From: Roseateles depolymerans
GTDB taxonomy: Bacteria > Pseudomonadota > Gammaproteobacteria > Burkholderiales > Burkholderiaceae_C
Assembly (NCBI GenBank): GCA_003241055.1
Contig: QFOD01000004.1
Location: 186,001 to 250,000 of the forward strand
Direction of reading: 5' to 3'
Length of the DNA: 64,000 bases
The notes beneath the pieces are model-generated. The model ran no database searches, was not told the origin of the DNA, and saw nothing but the letters and a program-made list of their open reading frames with translations. The translations under genes and the position numbers were made by a program. This document shows positions 26,788-35,473 of this stretch, one piece after another (within the stretch, counting starts at the first letter, position 1; every line of letters begins with the position of its first letter).

Positions 26788-28059
26788 TCAGCGCGTGCTC
26801 AGCCAGTCGTGCAGCCCTTGGGCGGCGGCGCGGCCGCTGGCCATGCTGGCGGTCAGCAGGTAGCCGCCCGTGGGGGCCTCCCAGTCCAGCATCTCGCCGG
26901 CGCAGAACACGCCGGGCAGCGCGTTCAGCATCAGCCGCGTGTCCATGGCCTCGAAACGGACGCCGCCTGCGGTGCTGATGGCCTCGGCCACCGGGCGCGG
27001 CGCGGTCAGCGTCAGCGGCAGGGCCTTCAGCGCAGCGGCCAGCTGCCGTGCATCCAGCATCTGGTCGCGGGTGAGCACTTCGTTGAGCAGGCCCAGCTTC
27101 AGCGGCGACAGGTGCAGTCGGCTCTTCAGATGCGATGACAGCGAGCGGCTGCCACGCGGGTGGCTGACCTCCGCGACGACCTTGTCGTCATCCAGCTGGG
27201 GCAGCAGGTCCAGCGTCAGCCGGGCATGGCCCTGGCGGACGATCGCATCGCGCAGCGCGGCGGAGGCGGCATACACGAGCGAGCCCTCGATGCCACCGGC
27301 CGTGACGACGAACTCGCCCTGGCGCCGCTCGAAGCCCGGGGCGCTCAGCGCCACCGGCTTCACCGGCTCGCCGGCAAAGGCCTCGGCGAAGCGTGCGCTC
27401 CAGCCGGGCGAGGCCGGGTGGGCGGCCGTGGGGCCGACGTCAAAGCCGCAATTGGCGGGCTGCAGCGGGGCGACATCGACGTCGCGGCCAGACAGCAGGG
27501 CCTGCCAGGCCCCGTCCGACCCCAGCTGCGGCCAGGACGCACCGCCCAGCGCCAGCAGCGTCGCGCGCGGGGTGACGAGGCGCTCGCCATCGGGCGATTC
27601 AAAGCGCAGTGCGCCGTCGTCCGTCCAGCCGGTCCAGCGGTGGCGCATCGCAAAACGCACGCCGGCCGCGCGTAGCCGGTGCAGCCAGGCTCGCAGCAGG
27701 GGCGCGGCCTTCAGATCGGTGGGGAACACGCGCCCCGAGCTGCCGACGAAGGTTTCCACCCCGAGGTCCGCCGCCCAGGCCCGCAGCGCGTCGGCGTCAA
27801 ACGCACGCAGCAACGGTTCGATCTGTGGGGCACGCGCGCCGAAGCGGCTGAGAAAGGGCGCGAAGGGCTCGGAATGCGTCAGATTGAGCCCCCCCTTGCC
27901 CGCGAGCAGGAATTTGCGGCCCACCGTCGGCTTGCCGTCGAACACGGTGACGGCGTGGCCGGCGGCGGCCAGCACTTCGGCGGCCATCAGGCCGGCGGGG
28001 CCACCGCCGACGATGGCGATCTGGCAGGCGGATGCGGGAGAGGTCGTGAGGGGGGACAT
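26788..28059 (-). CDS. FAD-dependent oxidoreductase, BaiN/HI0933 family
   Basis: 423 aa. The N-terminal dinucleotide-binding motif is IAIVGGGPAGLMAAEVLAAA, followed by the family-specific KPTVGRKFLLAGKGGLNLTHSE. The C-terminal FAD motif is GVFCAGEMLDWEAPTGGYLL. ATG at 28059 places the Rossmann motif near residue 13; the frame to 28125 is not needed. The biochemical role of this conserved family in proteobacteria is unsettled. It stands alone, 164 nt from the binding-protein gene. Confidence 0.88.
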   Translation of the reverse strand: MSPLTTSPASACQIAIVGGGPAGLMAAEVLAAAGHAVTVFDGKPTVGRKFLLAGKGGLNLTHSEPFAPFLSRFGARAPQIEPLLRAFDADALRAWAADLGVETFVGSSGRVFPTDLKAAPLLRAWLHRLRAAGVRFAMRHRWTGWTDDGALRFESPDGERLVTPRATLLALGGASWPQLGSDGAWQALLSGRDVDVAPLQPANCGFDVGPTAAHPASPGWSARFAEAFAGEPVKPVALSAPGFERRQGEFVVTAGGIEGSLVYAASAALRDAIVRQGHARLTLDLLPQLDDDKVVAEVSHPRGSRSLSSHLKSRLHLSPLKLGLLNEVLTRDQMLDARQLAAALKALPLTLTAPRPVAEAISTAGGVRFEAMDTRLMLNALPGVFCAGEMLDWEAPTGGYLLTASMASGRAAAQGLHDWLSTR

Positions 28060-28282
28060 GGCCCCGATTGTCCCTGGCCTTCCCGGATGTCGACGCTTGC
28101 GCAACGGTGGCGGACAACTATGCACATGCGGCGACCGTCCATTTATTTGAGGTGGGTGTCATAAGTAACGCTGGTGTTGTCGCCAGCTCGCGGCCCTTCC
28201 TACATTGGGTTGCGCGGTCGCTGCCGTTTGAACGCAGCCGCCACGTGGACTGCATTCCTCAACCGTTGCACAGGAGTTCTGC

Positions 28283-28939
28283 ATGATTTCCAAGACCCCG
28301 ATGCTCAAGCCCTTCGTTCTCGCGACGCTGACGGCGCTGGCCGGCACCGCCCAGGCCGGGCTCACCACGTACAGCAGCCAGGCCTCCTTCCTGGCCGCGG
28401 TCACCAGTCCGGGTGTCGACACGTTCACCGGGTTGTCCATCACCGGGTCCACGCCCAGCCCGATCACACGCACGGCCGGCTCGTACAGCTACACCGCGGC
28501 GGTCAGCACCACCTCGTTCTTTGGCGCCGGCACCACGGCCGATCCCTGGCTGTCCACCAACACGGCGACGGACAGCATCACCTTCAACGGCTTCTCCGGT
28601 GGTGTTTCGGCGATCGGCGGGCTGTTCTTCGGGTCCAACATCAGCGGCCTGTTCGCGGCGGGCGATGTCACGCTGACGGTCACCGACTCGCTTGGGGCCA
28701 CGCTGACGCAGACCATCACCGGGGCGACGACCAGCAGCTTCCTCGGCTTCACGTCCACGGGCACCATCACCTCGCTGGTGTTGAGTTCGGTGCAGCCGGC
28801 GTCGGGCTTTCTGTGGCCGACGACCGACAACCTGACGCTGGCGATCGCGACGCCGGTGCCCGAGGCCGAGACCTATGCCCTGCTGCTTTCCGGCCTGGGC
28901 GTGCTGGGGCTGGTGGCACGTCGCCGTCGTACGTCCTGA
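28283..28939 (+). CDS. PEP-CTERM sorting domain protein
   Basis: 218 aa with a signal peptide (FVLATLTALAGTAQA) and a C-terminal PEAETYALLLSGLGVLG helix followed by ARRRRTS; the motif is PEA rather than PEP. The mature part is very rich in Thr, Ser and Gly (TYSSQASFLAAVTSPGVDTF, a pattern common in these secreted proteins). AGGAG lies 9 nt before the ATG. A strong terminator follows, so it is a single-gene unit. Function unknown; likely surface or matrix protein handled by exosortase. Confidence 0.86.
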   Translation: MISKTPMLKPFVLATLTALAGTAQAGLTTYSSQASFLAAVTSPGVDTFTGLSITGSTPSPITRTAGSYSYTAAVSTTSFFGAGTTADPWLSTNTATDSITFNGFSGGVSAIGGLFFGSNISGLFAAGDVTLTVTDSLGATLTQTITGATTSSFLGFTSTGTITSLVLSSVQPASGFLWPTTDNLTLAIATPVPEAETYALLLSGLGVLGLVARRRRTS

Positions 28940-28967
28940 GTCGCGCAGCCCGAGCGCTGCCTCGCGA

Positions 28968-28994
28968 GCCCGGCCTGCGCCGGGCCTTTTTTTT
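28968..28994 (+). terminator. Rho-independent terminator
   Basis: GCCCGGC - CTGC - GCCGGGC followed by C and eight T residues, 28 nt after the PEP-CTERM stop codon. Confidence 0.9.
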
Positions 28995-29115
28995 CCGACG
29001 CCACCCTGCGGTCGTGAGGCGCGGGTCGCGCCAGGCGGGAAGACTGCGCATAAATGGGCGCGCGGCCCCCGTCTCGGGGTGTGATGGGCAGAGCAGCTGT
29101 GGCTAGCATCCGCGC

Positions 29116-30825
29116 ATGCCTGCCTTGACGAACCCCATCCCCACCCCGTCTGCCACCGGTCGTCGCCTCCAGGGCGTTGCCCTTTCGCTGGCGAGCGGCC
29201 TGACCCTGCTGCTGATGCAGCCGGCGGCGCAGGCCACCGTGAACACCTCCAACGGGAACTGGACGGTGTCGTATGACGAGATCGATCCGGAGACGATCGA
29301 TGGCCGCTTCGACTTCACCCGGGTCTACAACAACCGTGACGCGCGCGACGGCTGGTTCGGCATCGGCTGGGGCACGAGCTTCGAGCACACGCTCACGCCG
29401 ATGGCGGATGGTTCGGTCGTGATCCAGGCCTTTGGGGGCGGACGGCTGATCTGGTTCGGCCAGCCGTCGGATGCGCGGGTGGAGGCCGGCGTGGACCGTC
29501 TGATGGCCGAGATGCAGAAGGCTGGCGCCGTGCCACCCGGCGAGGCCGCCGCGACGCGCAAGCGCCTGCTGGGCTCGCTGGAGCAGCGGGTGGTGGCCAC
29601 GCGCAAGCTGCCCACGCCCTTCAGCATTCCGGTGGGCACGGACCTGCCCTCCGGGCAACGGGACAGCACGCTGGATCCGAATGCCGAGAAGCTGCTGGAG
29701 GTTCCGGAGTGGCTGCTTCAGCTGTTTCCGGAAGCCCACGCCATGGTCAATGAAATCCGCAAGACGCTTGCGGCCTGCAGTCGGGTGAAGGTGACCCCGG
29801 CCGGCTTCGAGCGCCTCTACTGCGACAAGGAGCTGGAGCTGCAGACCTTCCGCTTCGACCCTCAGGGCCAGCTGACCGGCTATGCCTGGCCGGATGGCTA
29901 CGAGCTGCGTTTCCAGGGGCATGCGGCGCGGCACCGGCCAGCGAGCATCGTCGATACCGAAGGCCATGCCTTGAAGCTGGGCTGGGACGCCAAGGGCCAT
30001 CTGACGGAGCTGCGCTGGACCAATGTCGAGGGCAAGCCGGAGCGCTACGTCTACAAATACAACGCGGCGGGCGATCTGGTGTCCGAGCGCACCACGTCGG
30101 GGGGCGGGTTCGACCGCACCTACGACACCCGCCACAACATGACGTCGATCAGCTACATCGATGGCACCAAGCAGCTGCTGAGCTACGACGCCCGCGATCG
30201 GCTGGTGAAGCGGGTGACGCGGGCCGGCATCACGCAGACCTTTGCCTACGAGGGCGACCCGCAGGGCCTGCGCAGCGTGCGCGTGGAGTCGCCGGGGCGC
30301 AGCGCGCTGTACCGCTACAACGCGGACAACGACCTCATCCAGGAGACGCAGGGCGACCGGCTGGTGATGGAGAAGCGTTTCGATGCAAGGGGCCGTCTGG
30401 TGGCCATCCAGCGTGGCAGCCAGGTGCTGACGGCCACCTACGACGATCAGGGGCGCCGCCGCACCATGAGCGGCCTGGGACGCAGCTTCGAGATGAGCTA
30501 CAACGCCGCCGGCCTGCTCGAGCGCCTGGCCAGCCTGAGCACGCAGGATGGCCAGCCCTTGACCAGCCTGGCGCTGCAGTACGACAGCCATGGCGTCGTC
30601 GTGGGCGGGGACTTCCAGGTACGGCGCTCCAACATCGCGGCCGGCAGCTTCCGCGTGCTGTTCGACTCGCAGGGTCAGGTGTCCGGCGTGGTCGACCCGG
30701 CGGACCCGTCGGGCGCCAAGCTGCAGCTGCGGATGAAGTGGATCAAGGAGTTCCAGGAGTCGGCGCAGGAGTTCGAGGAACCCTTCACCACCACCAGCTT
30801 CCGCAAGGTGGAGGCGCCCAAGTAA
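29116..30825 (+). CDS. secreted YD/RHS-repeat protein without toxin domain
   Basis: 569 aa. A long signal peptide (about residues 16-41, LQGVALSLASGLTLLLMQPA) precedes an RHS N-terminal region (FDFTRVYNNRDARDGWFGIG) and, from residue ~255, degenerate YD repeats such as YDTRHNMTSISYIDG, YDARDRLVKRVTRAG, YNADNDLIQETQGD and YDDQGRRRTMSG. It lacks the RHS core cleavage motif and a variable C-terminal toxin and has no following immunity-like gene. It is therefore a short, probably structural, secreted RHS-like protein. Its own ribosome site is weak. It converges on an SDR gene 19 nt away. Confidence 0.8.
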   Translation: MPALTNPIPTPSATGRRLQGVALSLASGLTLLLMQPAAQATVNTSNGNWTVSYDEIDPETIDGRFDFTRVYNNRDARDGWFGIGWGTSFEHTLTPMADGSVVIQAFGGGRLIWFGQPSDARVEAGVDRLMAEMQKAGAVPPGEAAATRKRLLGSLEQRVVATRKLPTPFSIPVGTDLPSGQRDSTLDPNAEKLLEVPEWLLQLFPEAHAMVNEIRKTLAACSRVKVTPAGFERLYCDKELELQTFRFDPQGQLTGYAWPDGYELRFQGHAARHRPASIVDTEGHALKLGWDAKGHLTELRWTNVEGKPERYVYKYNAAGDLVSERTTSGGGFDRTYDTRHNMTSISYIDGTKQLLSYDARDRLVKRVTRAGITQTFAYEGDPQGLRSVRVESPGRSALYRYNADNDLIQETQGDRLVMEKRFDARGRLVAIQRGSQVLTATYDDQGRRRTMSGLGRSFEMSYNAAGLLERLASLSTQDGQPLTSLALQYDSHGVVVGGDFQVRRSNIAAGSFRVLFDSQGQVSGVVDPADPSGAKLQLRMKWIKEFQESAQEFEEPFTTTSFRKVEAPK

Positions 30826-30844
30826 GGCGATGCGGCCCCGCGGC

Positions 30845-31732
30845 TCAGGCGGCGCGCAGCTTGGCGCGCAGCGCCGCGCCGATCTCGGGCTTGTCGACGA
30901 AGGGGTCGGTCGGGTTGCGCAGCTGCATCACGTCCTCGAGCCGGGTCTGCACGCCGGCCAGGGCCTGCGGGTGGCTGAAGATGTAGAACCTGCCGTGGTC
31001 GACGGCATCGAACACCAGCGCCGCCACGTCGGCCGCGGTCAGCTTGCCGGAGGACACGGCCTTGTCCGTCTGGGCCTGGGAGATCAGCTGGCTCTTGGTG
31101 GGGCGGGCGCTGGCGAATTCGGCCGGGCGGTTGCGGTGGCTCTGGCTGATGCCGGTGGGCACGAAGAAGGGGCACAGCACCGAGGCATGGACCTGGTCGG
31201 TGACCAGGGACAGGTCTTGATAGAGGGTCTCGCTCAGCGACACCACCGCGTGCTTGGACACGTTGTAGACGCCCATGTTGGGCGGGTTCAGCATGCCGGC
31301 CATGGACGCCGTGTTGACGATGTGGCCGCGGTAGGCCGGATCGGCCTGCGCAGCCTCCAGCATCATGGGCGTGAACAGGCGCACGCCGTGCACCACGCCC
31401 ATCAGGTTCACGCCCAGCACCCATTCCCAGTCGGCCAGGCTGTTCTCCCAGATCAGGCCGCCCGAACCCACGCCGGCGTTGTTGAACACGAAGTGCGGGG
31501 CGCCGAAGCGGGCCTTCACGTCGGCGGCCAGTGCCTCCATGGGCGCGGCCTTGGCCACGTCGACCACGCGGGCCAGCACCTGCACGCTGCTGAACTCGGC
31601 CGCAGCGCGCTCCAGCGCGTCGGCCTGCACGTCCACCAGCACCAGGTTCATGCCGCGGGCGGCGGCCAGGCGGGCGACCTCCAGGCCGAAGCCCGACCCG
31701 GCGCCGGTGATGACGGCGGTTGCTTGACTCAT
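30845..31732 (-). CDS. SDR-family oxidoreductase
   Basis: 295 aa, a classical short-chain dehydrogenase: AVITGAGSGFGLEVARLAA, FVFNNAGVGSGG, the serine region HIVNTASMAGM and YNVSKHAVVSLSE (Y-x3-K). The C-terminal extension is longer than in the 250-aa core family. It lies 31 nt after the GNAT gene and about 490 nt after the MDR-family reductase start chain, so it is likely the last gene of a three-gene transcript. Substrate not inferable. Confidence 0.88.
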   Translation of the reverse strand: MSQATAVITGAGSGFGLEVARLAAARGMNLVLVDVQADALERAAAEFSSVQVLARVVDVAKAAPMEALAADVKARFGAPHFVFNNAGVGSGGLIWENSLADWEWVLGVNLMGVVHGVRLFTPMMLEAAQADPAYRGHIVNTASMAGMLNPPNMGVYNVSKHAVVSLSETLYQDLSLVTDQVHASVLCPFFVPTGISQSHRNRPAEFASARPTKSQLISQAQTDKAVSSGKLTAADVAALVFDAVDHGRFYIFSHPQALAGVQTRLEDVMQLRNPTDPFVDKPEIGAALRAKLRAA

Positions 31733-31763
31733 GCTTGTCTCCTCTTGGGGAAAAGGGCCCGGC

Positions 31764-32225
31764 TCAATGCGGCCGGTTGTTCATCTCGATGTGCGGGATG
31801 CCGTCTTCGATGTATTCCTGCCCCACGGGTGCGAAGCCGTGCCGGCGGTAGAAGGCCTCCAGCCGTGCCTGCGCGTGCAGCGTGATGGGCTCGCCGGGCC
31901 ACAGGCGCTCGCACTGCGCCAGCGCCGCGCGCATCAGCGCATGGCCCTGGCCGGCGCCGCGCGCCCAGGCCGCGGTGACGACGCGGCCAATCACCACCTC
32001 GGGCGCCTTCACGCCCACGGGCAGCAGCCGTGCGCAGGCGGCCAGGCGGCCGTCCTCGGCCCAGCCGAGCAGGTGCCAGGCCTGCAGGTCCAGCCCGTCC
32101 ATGTCCTGGAACACGCAGTTCTGCTCCATGACGAAGACCTCGGTGCGCAGCGCCAGCAGCGCGTACAGCGTGCGCGCCGGCAGTTCGTCGAAGGGCTGGC
32201 AGGTCCAGCGCAGCTCGCCGGCCAT
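31764..32225 (-). CDS. GNAT N-acetyltransferase, ElaA-like
   Basis: 153 aa: the ElaA-type N-terminus WTCQPFDELPARTLYALLAL, the RTEVFVMEQNCVFQDMDGLD stretch, and the acetyl-CoA motif around GRVVTAAWARGAGQGHALM, ending near RHGFAPVGQEYIEDGIPHIE. Its ATG overlaps the stop of the upstream reductase by one base (TGATG), implying translational coupling. The acceptor substrate is unknown. Confidence 0.9.
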   Translation of the reverse strand: MAGELRWTCQPFDELPARTLYALLALRTEVFVMEQNCVFQDMDGLDLQAWHLLGWAEDGRLAACARLLPVGVKAPEVVIGRVVTAAWARGAGQGHALMRAALAQCERLWPGEPITLHAQARLEAFYRRHGFAPVGQEYIEDGIPHIEMNNRPH

Positions 32226-33244
32226 CAGATCAGCTTCACCAGTTGCTTGCCGAAGTTGCGGCCCTTGAGCAGGCCCATGAAGGCCTCGGGCGCGGCGGCC
32301 AGGCCCTGGGCCACGGTCTCGCGGTACTTGAGATTGCCGGTGGCGACCAGGCCGCCCAGCTCCTTCAGCGCTTCGGGCCAGACCTCCATGTGCTCGGACA
32401 CGATGAAGCCTTCGACCTTCATGCGGTTCACCAGGATGAGCTGGGGCGCGGCCATGGGGATGGGCTGGCCGTCGTAGCCGGAAATCATGCCGCACATGGC
32501 GACGCGGCTGAAGGCATTGGCGCGCAGCAGCACCGCGTCCAGGATGTAGCCGCCGACGTTCTCGAAATAGCCGTCGATGCCGTTCGGGCATTCGGCCTTC
32601 AGTGCGGCCGACAGCGAGCGGGTGTCGCCGTGCTGCTTGTAGTCGATGCAGGCGTCGAAGCCCAGCTCCTCGACCACGTAGCGGCACTTGTCGGCGCCGC
32701 CGGCGATGCCCACCGCACGCGCGCCGCGGGCCTTGGCCAGCTGGCCCACGGCCGAGCCGACCGCGCCGCTGGCGGCGCTCACCACCACGGTTTCGCCGGC
32801 CTTGGGGCTGATGATCTTCACGAGGCCGTACCAGGCGGTCACGCCGGGCATGCCTACCGCTCCCAGGTAGGCGGACAGCGGGATGTGCGTCGTGTTCACC
32901 TTCTGCAGCACGCCGCGCTGCGAGGCGTCGACGGTCTGGAACTCCTGCCAGCCGCCCATGCCGAAGACCTGGTCGCCAACCGCGAAATGGGCGTTCCTGG
33001 ACTCGACGACCTCGCCGACGGTGCCGCCGATCATGACCTCGTTCAGCGGCTGCGACGCGGCGTAGCTCTTGCTGTCGTTCATGCGGCCGCGCATGTACGG
33101 GTCCAGGCTCAGGAAGTGGTTGCGCACGCGCACCTGGCCGTCGGCCAGCGGCGCCAGCGGGGTCTCGACCAGGCGGAAGTTGTCGGGCGTGACCTCGCCG
33201 GTGGGCCGCGAGGCCAGCAGGATCTGGTGGTTGGTTTGTGTCAT
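32225..33244 (-). CDS. NADP-dependent oxidoreductase, zinc-free MDR family (CurA/PTGR-like)
   Basis: 339 aa. MTQTNHQILLASRPTGEV and the FLSLDPYMRGRMNDSKSYA segment are typical of the leukotriene B4 dehydrogenase/CurA group. The cofactor motif is VVSAASGAVGSAVGQLAK, with no zinc-ligand cysteines. Members reduce alpha-beta unsaturated ketones or aldehydes with NADPH. ATG at 33244 is chosen over the longer frame to 33277. It is divergent from nothing: kdgR lies 87 nt upstream on the same strand, so read-through from the pectin operon is possible. Confidence 0.92.
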   Translation of the reverse strand: MTQTNHQILLASRPTGEVTPDNFRLVETPLAPLADGQVRVRNHFLSLDPYMRGRMNDSKSYAASQPLNEVMIGGTVGEVVESRNAHFAVGDQVFGMGGWQEFQTVDASQRGVLQKVNTTHIPLSAYLGAVGMPGVTAWYGLVKIISPKAGETVVVSAASGAVGSAVGQLAKARGARAVGIAGGADKCRYVVEELGFDACIDYKQHGDTRSLSAALKAECPNGIDGYFENVGGYILDAVLLRANAFSRVAMCGMISGYDGQPIPMAAPQLILVNRMKVEGFIVSEHMEVWPEALKELGGLVATGNLKYRETVAQGLAAAPEAFMGLLKGRNFGKQLVKLI

Positions 33245-33331
33245 GGCGGCATTGTCCGTTTCTGCGACAGCCGCCATTGAATCACCGCTGCTGCGCCGGG
33301 CTCGTCCCAGGCGCGACAGCGGCGGCCGGTT

Positions 33332-34132
33332 TCAGGCGCCGGCCGGGTAGTGCGTGCAGCCCAGCTGCGCGGAGATCTCGCGGCCTGCGTCCTGCAGCCG
33401 CTTCACCAGCTCGGGCGCCTTGGCCTCGTCGAAGCGGAAGGTGGGGAAGGACACGCTCATGCCGGCGATGGGCTGGCCCAGCCGGTCGAAGATGGGCACG
33501 CCCAGGCAGCGGATGTGGTCGTCGAACTCCTCGCGGTCCTCGGCATAGCCCTGGCGCCGCACCTGCTCCAGCTCGGCTAAGTAGGCGCCACGCTCGGTGA
33601 TGGTCTTGGCGCGGAAGCGCTCGAACACCGCGCCGTCCAGGATCAGGTCGCGGCGCTGCGGATGCTCCCAGGCCATCAGCACCTTGCCGATGGCCGTGCA
33701 GTGCAGCGGTGCGCGCCGGCCTATGCGCGAGTACATGCCCAGCATGTGGCGCGAGTCCACCTTGTGGATGTAGATGATCTCGCTGTCGATCAGGCTGCCC
33801 AGGTGCACCGTCTCGCCGGTGGTGTCGGCCAGCAGCTGCATGGGGTGCTTGGCCACGTCGATCAGCTCGGGCGAGGGCAGGGCCTTGGCGCCCAGCTCGA
33901 ACATGCGCATCGCCAGGCTGTAGCGTTCGCTGTCGGCCTCCTGGCGCACGTAGCCCAGGCCCTTCATGGTCTGCAGAAAGCGGTAGACCGTGGCCTTGGG
34001 CATGGCCAGTCGCACCGACAGATCGGTGATGCCGATGTCGGTGCGCTCGCCCAGGGCGTTCAGGATGGCGAACACCTTCAGTACCGCGGCGACCGATTCG
34101 GGCTGCTTGGAGTCGCCAATGTCTTCGTCCAT
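33332..34132 (-). CDS. kdgR: IclR-family regulator, KdgR-like
   Basis: 266 aa. The N-terminal winged helix (DIGITDLSVRLAMPKATVYR, FLQTMKGLGYV) and effector-binding domain (VHLGSLIDSEIIYIHKVDS, MYSRIGRRAPLHCTAIGKVL, SFPTFRF) agree closely with my memory of enterobacterial KdgR along the whole length. KdgR represses pectin catabolism genes and is released by 2-keto-3-deoxygluconate. Here it lies 54 nt downstream of the pectate lyase gene, at the end of the pectin operon, and KdgR-box-like palindromes are found before kduI and kdgK. The identification rests on recalled similarity and context, not a search. Confidence 0.85.
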   Translation of the reverse strand: MDEDIGDSKQPESVAAVLKVFAILNALGERTDIGITDLSVRLAMPKATVYRFLQTMKGLGYVRQEADSERYSLAMRMFELGAKALPSPELIDVAKHPMQLLADTTGETVHLGSLIDSEIIYIHKVDSRHMLGMYSRIGRRAPLHCTAIGKVLMAWEHPQRRDLILDGAVFERFRAKTITERGAYLAELEQVRRQGYAEDREEFDDHIRCLGVPIFDRLGQPIAGMSVSFPTFRFDEAKAPELVKRLQDAGREISAQLGCTHYPAGA

Positions 34133-34186
34133 CGTTTCGATTCTTTCGGGCGGTCGTTTCAGCTGTGGGCGGATTGTCGCGCAAGC

Positions 34187-35473
34187 TCAGCGCCGACGCG
34201 GTCCGGCGGTCATTCGTACTTCTAGTGCCAGGGCGTCCGGGTCGGCGGGCTGCAGCGCGGCGACGTCGTAGTGGTCGGCGGGGCGCCAGCCCACGTCGGC
34301 GCTCAGGGCTTCGTCGGGGTGGCGGGCCTGCCAGGCCTGCAGCAGATCCACCGGGCGGCCGTTGAGCCGGCTGCCGCGGTCGCTGAAGACCTGACCCTTG
34401 AGGCGCCGCAGCAGCCGGTCCGCCGGGATGCCCTCGGGCAGCTCCCAGCGGTTGTGCTCGCTGACCAGGCGCGAGCCCTGGCCCACGCCCAGCGAATAGG
34501 CGAAGTCCTCGGCCCGGTCGGCACTGAAGAGGTTGGCCACCACATGGACGCGGCCGAAGCGCACCCGCGGCGTGCGCTCATGGCAGCCGTGGAAGTGGTT
34601 GTGATGCAGGGTCACGCGCAGATGTCCGGCGTCGGCCGCCTGGCCGTCGCCCGCGCCTATCAGCAGGGTCTTGTCGTGCTGCGCGAAGCGGCTCCAGGAC
34701 ACGGTGACCAGGTCGCTCTCGCGGGTGATGTCCAGCAGCCCGTCGTGGTGCTGCACGCGATAACCCAGGCGCGAGGGCTCCAGGTGGTCCGGCCGGCGCC
34801 CGTCGTCGAACCGGCAGTGGTTCACCCACACGCGCTCGGCATAGCGCAGTGACAGCGTGTCGTACTCCGAATTCCATTCGCCGTGGCCGTTGTCGCGCGG
34901 CTGCCATTCGGGGAAATGGTCGTAGGCGTCCGAGAAGCTGAGGTCGTGCAGCACCACGTTGGCCACCCGCTCCAGCAGCACCATGCCGCGCTCGAAGCCG
35001 GCATCCGGCGCCACGCCGATCAGCGTGGTGTTGGACGGCACCCGCACCACCACGCGCTCGGCCTGGCGGCGCTGCGAACGGCGGCGGGCATCTTCCAGCG
35101 GGCCGGCGGGGTCGGCCCGGCCCCAGGTGGCGGGGTCGTAGGCGCGGTCGAACGCGGCCTCGTCGTAGGCCGGGTCGCGGAAGTGCTCGGCCTCCACGCG
35201 CCGGCCCTGCGCATCGGTGCACAGGTCGATGCGGCGGTGCAGGCGCAGGATCTTGGGCGTGTCGCCCAGCGCCAGCGCGGCGTCCAGGCCGGCGCGGTCG
35301 TGGATGTCGATCACATGCTCCGGCCGTGCGCCGGTGCCGCTGGTCGTGGCGCCGACGGCGGCCCAGCCCAGCGGGGTTTCGGTGGCGGGCGTGGCCCGGG
35401 CGGCGCGAGCCGTCCAGGCGGGGGCGGCCAGCAGTGCGCCTTGTTGCAGCCAGCGGCGGCGGGTCAGGGTCAT
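34187..35473 (-). CDS. pectate lyase, PL1 family, Tat-type signal
   Basis: 428 aa. The N-terminus MTLTRRRWLQQGALLAAPAW has an RRRW pair and hydrophobic stretch compatible with Tat export. The right-handed beta-helix shows EWNSEYDTLSLRYAERVWVN (calcium-site acidic residues), LDITRESDLVTVSW and the PL1 catalytic arginine region HERTPRVRFGRVHVVANLF. It cleaves polygalacturonate by beta-elimination. Its ATG overlaps the pectinesterase stop by 4 nt (ATGA). It ends the catabolic operon just before kdgR. Confidence 0.92.
   Translation of the reverse strand: MTLTRRRWLQQGALLAAPAWTARAARATPATETPLGWAAVGATTSGTGARPEHVIDIHDRAGLDAALALGDTPKILRLHRRIDLCTDAQGRRVEAEHFRDPAYDEAAFDRAYDPATWGRADPAGPLEDARRRSQRRQAERVVVRVPSNTTLIGVAPDAGFERGMVLLERVANVVLHDLSFSDAYDHFPEWQPRDNGHGEWNSEYDTLSLRYAERVWVNHCRFDDGRRPDHLEPSRLGYRVQHHDGLLDITRESDLVTVSWSRFAQHDKTLLIGAGDGQAADAGHLRVTLHHNHFHGCHERTPRVRFGRVHVVANLFSADRAEDFAYSLGVGQGSRLVSEHNRWELPEGIPADRLLRRLKGQVFSDRGSRLNGRPVDLLQAWQARHPDEALSADVGWRPADHYDVAALQPADPDALALEVRMTAGPRRR

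Noticed and set aside
28995..30825. RHS protein as part of a contact-dependent toxin-immunity system
   Set aside because: No toxin domain, no cleavage motif and no small immunity-like gene downstream.
34133..34186. GTTTCA half-site between the pectate lyase gene and kdgR
   Set aside because: The partner half-site TGAAAC is missing at the required 3-nt spacing, so it is not called a KdgR operator.
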